Made by a program: the position numbers and the translations under genes | The notes under the pieces: generated by a model | Told to the model about the DNA's origin: nothing | Seen by the model: only the letters and a program-made list of their open reading frames with translations | Databases searched by the model: none | Shown: piece by piece, positions 34,283 to 49,358 of the stretch | How positions within the stretch are numbered: position 1 is the first letter of the stretch | Layout: the number at the start of each line of letters is the position of its first letter | NCBI GenBank assembly: GCA_905182995.1 | Contig: CAJJDP010000014.1 | Span: 584,711 to 648,710 of the forward strand | Reading direction: 5' to 3' | Source: Paramecium octaurelia | Taxonomy: Eukaryota; Ciliophora; Oligohymenophorea; Peniculida; Parameciidae | Length of the DNA stretch: 64,000 bases

Positions 34283-34292
34283 TATTTTTTTA
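34283..34292 (+). terminator. Pol III T-run terminator
   Basis: A run of seven T directly after the initiator tRNA, as expected for RNA polymerase III termination. Confidence 0.7.
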
Positions 34293-34375
34293 TTTTATTA
34301 ATTGCATTCTCGATAAGAGAAAATATAAATCATAATTCTTTAATAATTTTTATAAATTCTTTAATATTTCTCAAA

Positions 34376-35869
34376 TCAATTTTGGGCAGATTTCCATAAA
34401 AATAGTTCACCATTTTATTATCCTGTACATAATAACTGATGGTTATTAGACAGATAAAAATTAGGATAATAATCTTGTTAAATGCTAAAGATTTGTTATT
34501 ATTATTCGGATGTTATATTCCAAATTCTAATATCTTTGGTAGAAGACGATATGATTAGGTTATTATGATTAGAGAATTAAACATTCCAAACAAATGATGT
34601 ATGTCCTATGAATTCTAATATGGGTTCCCAGTTTTACACTTTCCATAATTTTACAATTCCATCTTCTCCTCCTGTAACCATATATTTTAAATCTTTTGAG
34701 AATTGTATGCAATTGCACGTAGTTTTGTGAGGTTGTACTTAATGAACAATTGAAAAATTGTTTTAGATATTCCAAATAATGAGTTGTTTATCTAGAGCAG
34801 ATGTAGCCATCAATTTACAATTATTGGAAATTGCTATTCCTTTGACTGAACTTTTGTGATGTTTCAAAATACGCGATGGTTCAGGTTTAGTTTCATGCCA
34901 AATAATTACTTAATGATCTTAGCTAATTGATATCAATTATGAAGATTATGGTACAAATTTGATTCTTTCAACAGTTTTAGTATGATATTTTAATCTGAAT
35001 ATAGGCTCCTTTGTATCATTTATATCCCAAATCCTAATAATGTAATCATTTGACCCACAAGCCGCAATGTGTTAACCATCATCTGAAATATCAACACAAA
35101 AAGCATAATCGAAATTATCGCTTATCTAACATATTTCTATATGAGTTAAAGCGTCCCAAATTTTCAACTTACCTTCACTACTTGCGGTTATGACTTTAGT
35201 ACAATCAGGAGTTATCACTACTGAATTTATTGCAAAATCATGTGCTGGGATTATAACTGGAGTTGATTTAAATAATAATTTATAATCTGGAACAGTGTTT
35301 TCCTAATTAATTAATATTTTATTATATACTTCTGCCTCTATCTATAGTACACGTTCGTAAATCTATTTTATTTATTATCTTGTTGATGCCAATTAAGTGA
35401 AAATTGGTTGAAATTACTCACTTTGGAGTTGGGATTTATTTATATTTTTGAATTAAGAGTATAGAGTTAAATAACTTAGATTTTCTGATAAATCTTATAA
35501 ATCGCAAAGTATAATCTAATTTTAATTCATTATCTTTTTGATCAACCTTGTATGATCAAATTTATCTTGAATTTCTATGACTTTTTATTCTAATTATTCC
35601 AAGTCTTGTATGATATCCTTTTTCAATATTGAAATCACCTTGATAACATTTGATTTTGTTATTTTCTCACATTCTGCAATATTTTTAACTAATTCTTCAA
35701 TATCTTCAAGAGGTGTCCAATTAGGGTAAGTGGATTTATCTTTTTTACAAATCTCGCATAACACTCGATTTTTCATTGAGAATTTCTCTGTTATGCACAA
35801 GCTTGTTATTTCATTATTGTGTTTTGGGCACTTGATATCTTTAGATCTGAGTTTTAATGAATTAATCAT
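34376..35869 (-). CDS. WD40-repeat protein with N-terminal Cys/His motif
   Basis: 497 residues in one intronless ciliate-code frame. The N-terminus has a small Cys/His cluster (CPKHNNEITSLC, then LCEICKKDK), then a coiled coil of ~100 residues. The C-terminal ~300 residues are WD40 repeats: KLKIWDALTH, YIIRIWDIND, QLIIWNIQNN, GIVKLWKVQNW and DIRIWNIT. The layout resembles B-box/coiled-coil/propeller proteins that are numerous in Paramecium. The partner is unknown. The tRNA gene lies just beyond its 3' end. Confidence 0.85.
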
Positions 35870-36529
35870 AAACTAAAATATTTATTCAAAAATATCAATT
35901 AAATATCTTCTTACTTCATTATTTATGTTATTTTATCATTAAAAGTGCAATTAAAAGTGCAATGAAAACAATTAAATCTTGATACAGAAATAAATTGATT
36001 ACAATTGTGAAAACAAAATATAATATTATAATATGATAACACAGATTCAATAATCTTATAAGTGTAATTGAAATCAATAATGTATTTAGTGTTAACATTT
36101 AATTCATTTGTTTTCAATTTAATGACATCAAAATCAAAAAATAATTACAAAAATCTTATTAACCTATTATTAAATTTTTCAAATTTTTTAGTAAATTATA
36201 GGTTTTTAAAGTATAAATGATAACCCTACTTTGATTTGAAAATTCATTAATTACTTTTTACTTTAGGCTTTTGCAAAAGAAATAATCTTTTTCTTCTCAC
36301 AGCAATTTTTCAGAAAATGATGATAACTATACTAATAACGATATCGAGATATAATGAATGATCAATGAGTGATTAGAAATCAAATAAGAAATAATATTAT
36401 TGGAAGGCATTGCAATATTAAAAGAGATTAAATGCTAGTTTTCTTAAGTTAAAAATAAATTATACTTAAATAATTAAAATTAATATACAATATTCGTTTA
36501 AATATATAGTAATAAAAATGAGAAATTGT
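35870..36529. other. intergenic AT-rich region
   Basis: About 660 bp with no supported gene. A small minus-strand open frame at 35923-36117 is chance-like. Confidence 0.5.
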
Positions 36530-37147
36530 TCATTAGACTAATTTAAGAAAGTTAGGTATTCTTTACTATTTGGATAACATTTATTTTCTATAATTGAGTA
36601 TGGCTGTTCTAACCTGATGATTAACTTTTAAGTTGTTTTTATTAAGTTTATCATAAAAATTTTGGTACTTGTCGGGATCGAAATATGTATCCTTTAGATG
36701 ACAAGGTAATACTGATGGGGAACGAAAATAAGGATTGTAAATTCTTGGTTCTGTCATTTATTAAGGTTCATCATTTACAATAGTTTGAGCATTCAAAAGT
36801 TTCTTTAACACAAAATCAACTTCGTTTCTTCTTTCTTGCATCTATTATTATTATTGGTGTTTTTGCTCTGCCATTTTAGGTTAAGAAATTAAAGTCGCAT
36901 TCGATGAGTTCCTACTTAATAAACTTGTTTTGTATAGGACTTATTCTTTAACCTTCGTTAACAAATCTTGAGTACTAGAATAATGGCGATCTGTTTAAAT
37001 AGGTGGTATTTTTTGTTTAATTTGCCTAAGTTATTTTTCGATTGATTGATTTCTAGCTGTTCTTATTTCCATAAAGTCAGGAGTTTTATCTTTGATTGGT
37101 TTGGGCATGGGAAGGAATAATAAATTGGAATTTTTACGATTGAACAT
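36530..37147 (-). CDS. Uncharacterised 205-residue protein
   Basis: One intronless frame. Basic and Gln/Asn-rich, with DKTPDFMEIRTARNQSIEKQ near the start, a poly-Gln stretch in the middle and TEPRIYNPYFRSPSVLP near the end. No transmembrane or catalytic signature. It lies 41 bp downstream of the kinase gene on the same strand. Confidence 0.7.
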
Positions 37148-37188
37148 TATTATATATATATTAAATATTAGTTTTTGAAAAATGAGTC

Positions 37189-38967
<1,779 letters not shown>

Positions 38968-39923
38968 ATTTTACATTTAAAACAATAATCTAACCTTTAA
39001 TTGATTAAACTATTCATTTATTCAATTAAATCAAGAGTACTTTAATCCTCTATACTCATTTGGGCTGCCATTATCTCATTTTAGGTAATCAAATGATCTA
39101 CAATATATCTATTTTATACATTTCGCATCTAACTCTTGATTCACCACTTTCTCCCCATAACTTATCAATAGTAATAATATTCTATATTCTTAATAAACCT
39201 GTCGCGTATCTTCACAACATTAAATACCTTCATTTTTACGCAGTCTCAATTCTTTCATGCTATATTCACTATATTTCAAACATTTACAATTTTAATCCTT
39301 GTCTCAAATGAATTTAATGTTTCTTCATATAAGCTTTTTCACACAAACGAGCAACTTATAAGTTAAGTTAAATCAATTTCTTTCTTTATTCAGCATTAAG
39401 CCTACAAGTTTAATTATGAATATCCATTAAATTAATGTTGATGCTTTCATTGCAAATACGACAAATTATCAAATATTCCATTAATAAAATTATTTAAATA
39501 CGACACTATATCAAATTTTAATGTTATAATAACTTAATTTCGACATTTCAACTAATCCATTATATATTTTAAACTATACAATACATTATTATAAAAAATT
39601 AATTAACAGAATCCAATTTATTACAACTTTATTTTTTTCTCTCTTTCATTTTACTAACTGCCAAGTACTTTATCTTTATTCTGAATATTATTTTGACGCA
39701 TTCATTATAATTTTTATTTTTTTTATTGTTTATTGAACTATTCTCTATAACTATTTCCTGAGCTGTAATTATAAAAATTCTATAATCCTTATTCGATAGT
39801 ATTGCTAGATTTAATGGTTTAATTTAGATCAAAACGGTGATAATTTAAAAAGATCAAAACTAAAATATTTCGATAAAAACGAATGAAATTTGAGTAATAA
39901 ACTAATATATGTAAGTAGCTCAA
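38968..39923. other. intergenic AT-rich region
   Basis: About 950 bp. A plus-strand open frame at 39060-39311 has no supporting features. No RNA gene seen. Confidence 0.45.
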
Positions 39924-40157
39924 TCATAATTCTTTATTGCTCTATTTGTTAGTAATAAGGTCTTCATTAATGGAGTTATAGGAATCTTTAGGTGTTTCAT
40001 ATTCATCATCAAGACTCTCATATTATTCAAGATTCTTTATCCCTGAAAACTTTTTTGTATATATTAAGGTAAGATGCGATTCGTTATCAAGTTAGGAAAT
40101 GATTGACTCAAAATCAAACTTGGTTTGAACTTTAAGATTCTCAAATTTCCTATTCAT
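39924..40157 (-). CDS. Small acidic protein
   Basis: 77 residues, no intron, from ATG at 40155-40157 to TGA. The sequence (RKFENLKVQTKFDFESIISQ, KNLEQYESLDDEYETPKDS) looks like ordinary protein but matches no family I know. Short, so moderate confidence. Confidence 0.5.
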
Positions 40158-40320
40158 TCTCCTTATTATTAAAATTAATAATAATACTATTTTTTACTGT
40201 TTTCTATAACTATTATAACACAACCCTATGATAAATTAAATTATTTAATCTAAATTGTCGTTATTCATATATATATATCAACTAATTAATATTAGTTTTT
40301 TGAAATTTAAAGGCTATATA

Positions 40321-43039
40321 TAATATTAAATAATTCTTAGACAAACTAAATTTTAACAGCTAATCTTCAATATTATATATGTATTTAAATTCAATTGCTT
40401 TTAAACTATTTCTATTTTGAAACAAAAATAAAGAAGAGAAAATTATTTTTAAACAACAGACAATCATTTTGACTTTTACAAATATAGAATTTCATAGTAT
40501 TTGAAATAATAAAATACAAAATTTTCATTACTTCGATAGGTGTTCTTTAAAGTGAACTTGTATAACACCTACCTTTTTTAGACTTGTTTAGATTCCAACC
40601 TCATCATTTAACTGTTCATCAAAATCATCAAAGTCATCAAAATTGCTTACTTTATTGAACTTATTTTATTTTTAATTTTTTAAAATATCATTATTACTCT
40701 TTTCTCTATCTTCCAAATCTCTGAATTCACCATTAAAAAATATCTAACCTTATAATCTTTGACCAAGGGGTTTTCGAATTAATGAAGATTCTCTAGATAG
40801 AGACTTTTTTGAATTTTGTCGAGATCTTTAATAATGACTGTCTTTTAGTCTACTATTTATTTTAGATACAACTGAAGGCACATAATTTAAGACAACAGAT
40901 GATTATTAAGAACTATATTATTCTATGGTTTAAAAAGATTTCCTTTTTTCACTTTTTTTTATATCAGGTACTTTAAGATAATCCCCTTATAAATTTGAAA
41001 CATCAATATCATTAAAAGATTGTTAAGCTTAATCAGAAGATTTAGTAGAGCTAGTTTAATTATCATTCCAATCAAATTTTCTATCAAAATTGATTCCATT
41101 TTATTAGGCTATTTTTTAGAATAAACTAAATAAGTATTTGTAATCTGGGGAAGCTGCGAATTTCAATTTCTATACATAATCCATGTATCTTTAAAATTCT
41201 GTTGGAAGTCCTTTACACAGCTCTTTCATTTCTAATTCCATCTTCAATTTGCCAACTAACCTTGTTTTTTCTCTGTCTGAGGAGGATGTAATATTTTACC
41301 AGGGTAAATTTCCTAGAATGAATTCAAAGAGATACCTTTTAATAAGTATATGAACACATATCCAAGACTTTCTAAATCATCTCTTCTTGATAATTCATAA
41401 CCTTTATGAGCTGAAATACTAGCGTAACGTGTTGTTCCCATAAATGGCTTGTTTTCTTAAAATTGTCTAAAATATCAATGAGTTTTATTTACATATGCTA
41501 ACCATTATTACGGTATTTTTTAGATATACCATAATCAACTAAATAGACTTATTGAGAATCAGTTCCTCTTCCCATTAATATATTTTCAGGTTTAATGTCT
41601 CTATGTATAACACCTCTTTTATAATGGAATAATTATACCTTTTATGAACTTCTTCTATGATTGTTAGTAATTGTTCTGCNTAATATTAAATAATTCTTAG
41701 ACAAACTAAATTTTAACAGCTAATCTTCAATATTATATATGTATTTAAATTCAATTGCTTTTAAACTATTTCTATTTTGAAACAAAAATAAAGAAGAGAA
41801 AATTATTTTTAAACAACAGACAATCATTTTGACTTTTACAAATATAGAATTTCATAGTATTTGAAATAATAAAATACAAAATTTTCATTACTTCGATAGG
41901 TGTTCTTTAAAGTGAACTTGTATAACACCTACCTTTTTTAGACTTGTTTAGATTCCAACCTCATCATTTAACTGTTCATCAAAATCATCAAAGTCATCAA
42001 AATTGCTTACTTTATTGAACTTATTTTATTTTTAATTTTTTAAAATATCATTATTACTCTTTTCTCTATCTTCCAAATCTCTGAATTCACCATTAAAAAA
42101 TATCTAACCTTATAATCTTTGACCAAGGGGTTTTCGAATTAATGAAGATTCTCTAGATAGAGACTTTTTTGAATTTTGTCGAGATCTTTAATAATGACTG
42201 TCTTTTAGTCTACTATTTATTTTAGATACAACTGAAGGCACATAATTTAAGACAACAGATGATTATTAAGAACTATATTATTCTATGGTTTAAAAAGATT
42301 TCCTTTTTTCACTTTTTTTTATATCAGGTACTTTAAGATAATCCCCTTATAAATTTGAAACATCAATATCATTAAAAGATTGTTAAGCTTAATCAGAAGA
42401 TTTAGTAGAGCTAGTTTAATTATCATTCCAATCAAATTTTCTATCAAAATTGATTCCATTTTATTAGGCTATTTTTTAGAATAAACTAAATAAGTATTTG
42501 TAATCTGGGGAAGCTGCGAATTTCAATTTCTATACATAATCCATGTATCTTTAAAATTCTGTTGGAAGTCCTTTACACAGCTCTTTCATTTCTAATTCCA
42601 TCTTCAATTTGCCAACTAACCTTGTTTTTTCTCTGTCTGAGGAGGATGTAATATTTTACCAGGGTAAATTTCCTAGAATGAATTCAAAGAGATACCTTTT
42701 AATAAGTATATGAACACATATCCAAGACTTTCTAAATCATCTCTTCTTGATAATTCATAACCTTTATGAGCTGAAATACTAGCGTAACGTGTTGTTCCCA
42801 TAAATGGCTTGTTTTCTTAAAATTGTCTAAAATATCAATGAGTTTTATTTACATATGCTAACCATTATTACGGTATTTTTTAGATATACCATAATCAACT
42901 AAATAGACTTATTGAGAATCAGTTCCTCTTCCCATTAATATATTTTCAGGTTTAATGTCTCTATGTATAACACCTCTTTTATAATGGAATAATTATACCT
43001 TTTATGAACTTCTTCTATGATTGTTAGTAATTGTTCTGC
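40321..43039. repeat. perfect 1359-bp direct repeat split by one N (40321-41679 / 41681-43039)
   Basis: Bases 40321-41679 and 41681-43039 appear identical, with one N at 41680. The second copy continues into the CK1 N-terminus at 43040-43420. Same pattern as the other three N-split repeats, so most likely unmerged contig ends. Confidence 0.9.
40525..41679 (-). pseudogene. CK1 kinase, truncated copy (assembly duplicate)
   Basis: Exact copy of the catalytic-loop-to-stop part of the CK1 gene at 41885-43420; it stops at the N and lacks the N-terminal lobe. Treat as an artefact unless reads prove otherwise. Confidence 0.8.
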
Positions 43040-43420
43040 CAAGTTACAAATGGTTTTTAATGACAGTTTTTTATATCTTTTTAAAAAATGTGATAAGTCT
43101 TTTCCAAGTAATTGCATAGCCATACAATTTGAATTATATTCATTTCCGTACCAAAATAGTTTTGGAACTCCTTAAGATTAACAATAAATAGTTACCAACA
43201 ATCCCTCTTAACTCTTCAATAATTTATATTTCTCTCTCCAAACTCATTACATCACTGTTTTCTTTTTCAACTTTGATGGCAACATAATCTCTTGTAACTT
43301 TATCATGACAAATATAAACAACTCCAAAAGATCCTTTTTATCAACCATAATTATACCTTAACTTAATTTCTCCTTTTGGACAAATCTTCCATAATAAACT
43401 CTTCCTTTCTCTTATTGCAT
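41885..43420 (-). CDS. Casein kinase 1-like protein kinase
   Basis: 471 residues with five introns (43334-43356, 43171-43195, 42976-42998, 42827-42852, 42673-42695). The kinase domain has [51 protein letters not shown] (CK1 kinases carry DFG here; this one has DYG), [20 protein letters not shown] (the CK1 signature segment replacing APE) and YLLKGNLPWQ. About 170 residues of Ser/Lys/Asp-rich tail follow. CK1 enzymes prefer primed or acidic substrates. Paramecium CK1 families are large. Confidence 0.92.
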
Positions 43421-43554
43421 AAAAAATATAAAATATATATATGGCAAAATTATTTACAACAATTTATTATTAGATACTGGTATTTACAAAATTTGGAAGG
43501 TTAAGAACTTTTTTAATATAATTTGCTTTTCCAAGTTAACATATGATAAAATAT

Positions 43555-46529
43555 TCATTCATCTTCTTCATCATCAATAATAAAATTATTTAAGGATTCT
43601 TAAGAATCCTCATCAATAGATCTGTCTTCAACTAATTTTAATATTTTAGTCTCTTTTTTACTTTATTTCTTTGTTCGTTTATTGATTTTCTTAGATTTTG
43701 TTCCTTATGCCATTTGTTCTTGTTTCTTTTCTTCCTTTTTATCTTCTTCCTCTTCGATTTCTTTTTAGGACTGTTCAACTAAAGGAGCTTCTTCTCCAAT
43801 TAATGGATTATAATTTTCACTCTAAAATAAGATTAAATACATACTATATATCTTTCAGGATTGGCTAATTTCTTTTTAGATGCTTTTTCCTTCTAAATCA
43901 AATGTCTTTTATTATACATTTTTGTTAATTGTGTTTTAATTTGAGCATTAACAGTATTTAATAAATTATCCTTTACTGGATTAAATATCTAGTCATGGAG
44001 ATCCTCTTTCAATAAATCTGGAGTGATTCGATATTCTTCCATAATTTAAACTACATTCCAAACAGCATCTCTATCATTTCTAATTACTTTTAATTCTAAT
44101 AATTATTTTATTAATTAGAATAAATATTTAGAATATAATTTGATATCTGATGTTAAGTAAGTTATGGGAGCCAGTCTATTTTTTATTTGATGTCTTTCTC
44201 TTTTGATTTTATTTGCAGTTGAATTCTTTCCCAACCATGAGGGAAATTTAGGAAAATCCATTTATTCACCCACAATAGTGGAAGGATAAACGCTTGATAA
44301 GAATCCAAAAGAAGGCATCAAAGACCATTGTTATTCTTTTCTTATTTTCTTGGAAATAATATCTCCTTCAGCAATTAATTCAGCTGCCTTTGCAATATCG
44401 TTAATATCCTTATGATTAGATAAAATGTAGCTATCTTAAATGATAAGAGGGATTAAATCATAATCTAAGAAAAACATATCTAGCATATCTCTAAGTGACA
44501 TCTATTTTCTTTGATCTCTATTAAGTAAACTTACTGCGGCATTAAATGTATTAAAAACACAAACTTTATCTTTTTTGAATCCATAAGGCTAAAACAACTT
44601 TGTATTTGATTGAAATTTTTAAAGTTCCAGCATATTAATACTTTATCTAATATCACAATCAAAACATATTGATAATTTCTCTAAATCTTCAAAACTCATA
44701 TTGATATTTTCTTCTTCACAAATATATTTTAATCTTTTTGCCACAGATTTGGCTTCTGGTTTTTAAAATTTAATACTATAGCAATGAGTTAATAACGATT
44801 TCAATTTCGGGTTATCAATATCATTGCAAATACAAACAATAGGAACTCTAGTCGATTTTATACACTCTATTAAAGCAGATATTCCTCCTCTATCTGATCC
44901 AGTCATTCCATCTACTTCATCCATTACAATTAAAAAGTCCTTGTTTGGTCTAAATAGATTCATAAGCACACTGTTGTCAACCAAATCATTTAATACAGAT
45001 CTCAAACTTCCTTTATTTCTCTTGTCAGAAGCATTGTTTACTATTAATTTCAATCCTAAAGCTTCAGCAACTAATCTAACCATTGAAGTCTTTCCTATTC
45101 CTGGAGGACCACTTATCAGACATGCTTTAGACCTTAATTTATAAAAATATAAATACGTAATATTTCCAACAGGTTAAAATCTACCCATTTTTAGTGGAAT
45201 GAATTTCTTTTTAGATTTTTGATCTTCTCCAGAATTAGGATTTTGAAATTTGTATATCCAATCATTTAATTGGGTTATACTTGATTTATTATCAACTAAT
45301 TCAGACAATGACTATGGCATATATTTATCGGCTAAGCTAATTTTTCTATTTTAATCTAGTTATTTAATTTCCTACTAATCTTATTTCTTTGATCCTGATT
45401 TCTTTAATAATTTAGATAAGCTTGAATCTGGGAATATTTCATCAATTCCAACACCTACTTTATCAACAAGCCAATTATTAAGTTCATTTTCTCTTATAAT
45501 CTTTGTTCCCTTTTTTGTTGCATTTTTGAATTTATTTCCTTCTTCTCCCTTTCGGCCATCTTCTAATTTATCCCCAACAATCAAAAAATTGGTCTTTCCA
45601 GAAATATTCCCTGTAACCTTTGCTCCATTATTCTTTAAAAACTATTCAAATTTATCTCTGCTACAAACATTTAATATTCCACTCAAAACTATAGTTAAAC
45701 CATTAAGTAAATCTGGATCATTTTTAAATGCATCTTATTTTTCTATTTCTATATCCATTTACTTTTCATTTTCTGGCTTATAAGACTTAATTGAATTTTG
45801 TTTTTCCCATGTTATTTCTACAGCTCCTTTCTTCTTTTTAGATTATTGCAATTATTCAAATTGAATATTTTAACTTTATTTTATATCAGGTCCCAAGTCA
45901 TTTGTATTTTTGTTATTTTTCTCTACACCTACCTTTTTTAATTGTTAAATTATATCATTTCCATTATCTAATTAAGGATTCTATTTTTATAACAGAGTTA
46001 ATGGCTATTATTATTATACTTAAACTGATTGTTTTGTTTGCAATTTGTTCTTATTGTATTCTTAAATTTTTCTCTCTATTTCAATTTATTCTTCAATATT
46101 AATGTCATCAATGTTAATATCAACAGAGAGCTTTTTCATTGTCTCCTTTTGTTTCCCTTATGAACCAATTGAAGGATTGATAGGGACACTCTTACCAAAA
46201 AATTGAAATAAATTAGGTTAATTTGGTATTCTTTAGGTGGATATTTTCTTCTAAGTTTATGCTGGAATTTACTATTTAGTATATTTGAATGTTTTTTATG
46301 TTGCTAACACTTCAGAAATTTGGGGTGTTTGTTTTTCCTCCATTGACTATTAAGATTGCTTTTAGACATTTAATTATTGTTCACCTTTTTTTTTCTAATC
46401 AATTTAGTATTAGCGATCGTACTTATAATTGTTAAGATTATACTCTTCTTCAATATCTGATAGAACTTCAGTATGATTTGATTTTTTATCAGGTGAATTG
46501 CGAATTAACCTCTTTCGGGAATTGCTCAT
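43555..46529 (-). CDS. RFC1: Replication factor C large subunit
   Basis: About 975 residues (983 if the second intron is not removed); introns 43822-43844 (23 nt) and probably 45133-45156 (24 nt). The N-terminus is charged and carries a PCNA-binding box, QPNLFQFFGK. A BRCT domain follows (LNGLTIVLSGILN, KTNFLIVGDK). The AAA+ core has SGPPGIGKTS (Walker A) and LIVMDEVDGM (Walker B, the DEVDGM form specific to RFC1), then CICNDIDNPK. A helical collar domain and a Lys/Glu-rich tail end it. RFC1 loads PCNA clamps during DNA replication in the nucleus. Confidence 0.95.
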
Positions 46530-46669
46530 AATTTTATTAATATTTTATAATCATTGTTAAATTTCTTCAAATTAAATATTAAAATACAATTCTTATAACA
46601 ATAGGTTTAAATTTAACAGGATAACTCAATAATTAATTTGAATAACTACTAAACCAATTAGGTTAGTTT

Positions 46670-46852
46670 TCAAAATAACTTAAACTGAAATTCTAACCTT
46701 TATTTTATATTATACTTCATACTATCTATAAAATTATATTCTCCCAATATATTTTTTAGCGTCTTTTTTCCTCCATTATTTTTTAAATGTTTTTTAATCA
46801 GAGATATTGCTTTATATTACGTTAATTTTTTATTTTAATTTAGATCCTCCAT
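46670..46852 (-). CDS. Small basic protein
   Basis: 60 residues, no intron, upstream of RFC1 on the same strand. Lys/Asn-rich with helical character (SLIKKHLKNNGGKKTLKNIL). No family recognised. Could be chance given only one stop codon, but composition is protein-like. Confidence 0.4.
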
Positions 46853-47871
46853 TATTATCTTTTAATCATTCTTATTTTGTGCAAAGTTATTTATGATCCC
46901 TTCTCACAGATGCCAATATTGATAAATTGTTCAAAAAGATTAAATTTGATAATTTAATTATTTTATTTGATTAGGAATCAAGTATGAGATAGTTGTTTAG
47001 CTAATTTTAAAAATTATGAATTTGATTTTAGCTACCAATATCTATCAAAATATCTATAGAAATAAATAAAATAACATTTTTGTAACTTTAAAATTTTATT
47101 GATATATCAAATTTAGATTATGATTTAAATATGTTGAAAATAAGAGCAATAGGTTTTAAAAATAATGTATATTTTTAAATATAAATTAAATCCAAAAAAT
47201 GCCATATATATATATATATTTTCAGAAATTCATATGTTAAAATATAGATTTTCGATCACATAGCTTGAATCGTTAGCAAAATTTAATATTTACTTAATCT
47301 ATTTCAAAAATTCAATATTTGGTTAACATAAATACTAAATATTTTTGTTTAAATCATAATATTATGATTTATAATGATAGATTATATTGAAAATTATATT
47401 ACATTTTATCTTCAAATTGAGTAGAAATCAAATTAATTATTAGCATTATATTACAATATATTGACTAAAATAAGAAAATAATAGATATGATCTTTATTCA
47501 AATCTTATGCTTCAATTATACTCTAATTAATTTAATCCTACAGAGAGGGAACCCATGGGGGTATAGGTCATCGTATACAATTATGATTGATAATAATGAA
47601 AACATGTTAAATAATATTATCTGATTTTTTTGGTTATGTGAAGTTAATTGTTTTGAGAGAAGATCTATGATTAAATCAGATAATTTTAATATCGTCATTT
47701 GAATATAAATTTCTTTTAATAAAATTTGATAATTCATATAAAGTATTAATTCAATTTATTAAGATATTATTTATTTAATAATAATGATTAATGTGTAGTA
47801 TTTTGATATTTCCTGAAAACATCTTTATGTAATATTCATTATTTTTAATTCAAACTGATTTTAAGATTACA
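46853..47871. other. intergenic AT-rich region with a short GC-rich patch (47536-47577)
   Basis: About 1 kb without a supported gene. A 40-bp GC-richer patch stands out in very AT-rich surroundings (GAGAGGGAACCCATGGGGG); it fits no tRNA or snRNA I can recognise. The minus-strand ORF across it is not convincing. Confidence 0.4.
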
Positions 47872-48147
47872 ATGGGATGCACTATATAGAAATAAAAGAA
47901 TAAGAAACCAACTCTTGGGTTATCAGTATTTATATTTTTAAATTAATCTTAGAACTAGGAAACAGAAATACATTGTAAGGAATAGTTGTAAACACCAGAT
48001 ACATTAGATATGTAGAGTCCTCGATAATAAAATATCATTGTATTAAAGAAACTACTTGCTTCTTCCAGCTTGAGTGTTGATTAAATCATTAAACCGCCTT
48101 TGAAAAAGAGCTCACATTCTAATTTGAGCAGAAGTAGAAGGTAATGA
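47872..48147 (+). CDS. Small MGC protein, possibly acylated
   Basis: 82 residues with one 27-nt intron (47926-47952). It starts Met-Gly-Cys, the context for N-myristoylation and palmitoylation, followed by a Lys-rich stretch (IQKQKNKKP) that would favour membrane attachment. The rest is Ser/Gln-rich with a basic end (SRSRR). No domain. Lipid anchoring is inference from the N-terminus. Confidence 0.55.
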
Positions 48148-49358
48148 CTAAATTGATTATAAATATGTACATTGTTGATATACTTATGTAAATATTTATA
48201 TTATATTTTGTCATGGATAAGTCAGGTTTTGTTAAAAACGAAATAAAGATTTGGTAAAATATCTCATGGTCAAAGCCTGTATTTAAGGAAATGTAGAATT
48301 ATATTAACTATTATTTCTTTATCGCAATTCTAATAAATCAAGTAATAAAATTTACAAGTATTTAAAATCATATATTTTATAAGAAATATTAATGATAAAA
48401 TTATTGAAGTAATTTTAATTAATAAGGAGAACTTAAAAAATAAATAAAATTAATTGCTTAAGTCAGTTAAGAGTAGCTGTAAACAAAGTGTAAACTTTAA
48501 ATTACATGATAAATTAAATGCGATAATTGATAAGAATGCCAGAAATATAAATAAGATAATTTATTACCTTCTTACTCAAAATAACAAAGAGTAGGGGAAG
48601 ATGAAATGAATATTAGATATTATTTTGTTAATTTTTAGAAATTTCATTAAAAGTACTGAGTAAATAATTTTTCGATGACAAAATTGAAACGGAAGCAGAT
48701 TTTGGGATCAATAAATCAATATTTTTCCTCATAATTCAACATTGTTAATGAATTTTTAATTATGAAATGGTATGAAAACTAAGATCTACTTCAATGTCGA
48801 TTAGAAAAGTTAGTGAATACAAATTATTTTAAGAACAAAATATCTTATTTATCTTAAATTCTTGTATTACTAAAATGGCAAAACTTTAATTTTTAAGATA
48901 AAACACAAGAATAAGATAGAGTTACAATTAAATTAAAATTAAACAATTTTGAAAGCTTTTTAATGATTTTCAACTAAATTATGATATTTATTAAAAAGAT
49001 GAGAATCTCTATTTTTAGAATTAATTTAAATAATGAGTTCTTTTGAAAATTAGAATTCGAATTGTAAGAACATTTGTATCTCTATATAATTGACAGAATA
49101 TATATAATTTATTAAATTAAATGTTTACTTGAAAAGAAGTGGATTTGAATTGATTTTATCCAATTCACTCCGCATAGATTAGAGAATTTGATTAAATATG
49201 GAAGTTTGATCAAAGATGATGTATATGAATGGCATTTTACTTCTATACTAATTATAAACTCTAACTTAGACTATATAGAAAAAATAGAGCTTTTATGGAA
49301 ATGTGTTTATAATATAATTAATATTATTATTATTACTCATTATTTAATAATTTTAATT
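48148..49358. other. AT-rich region with exon-like fragments
   Basis: About 1.2 kb. On the plus strand from 48213 to about 48760 several open stretches read like protein (e.g. ENLKNKQNQLLKSVKSSCKQ and LKVLSKQFFDDKIETEADFG). I could not link them into one frame with plausible introns. This may be a decayed or poorly resolved gene. The rest shows nothing. Confidence 0.35.

Noticed and set aside
34217-34399. Plus-strand ORF beginning in the tRNA
   Set aside because: It overlaps the initiator tRNA and its terminator and reads only by chance.
39060-39311. Plus-strand 83-codon ORF
   Set aside because: Hydrophobic, low-information sequence with no intron pattern or neighbours to support it.
44824-45783. 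Two plus-strand ORFs
   Set aside because: Antisense to the RFC1 AAA and BRCT domains, which are strongly conserved on the other strand.
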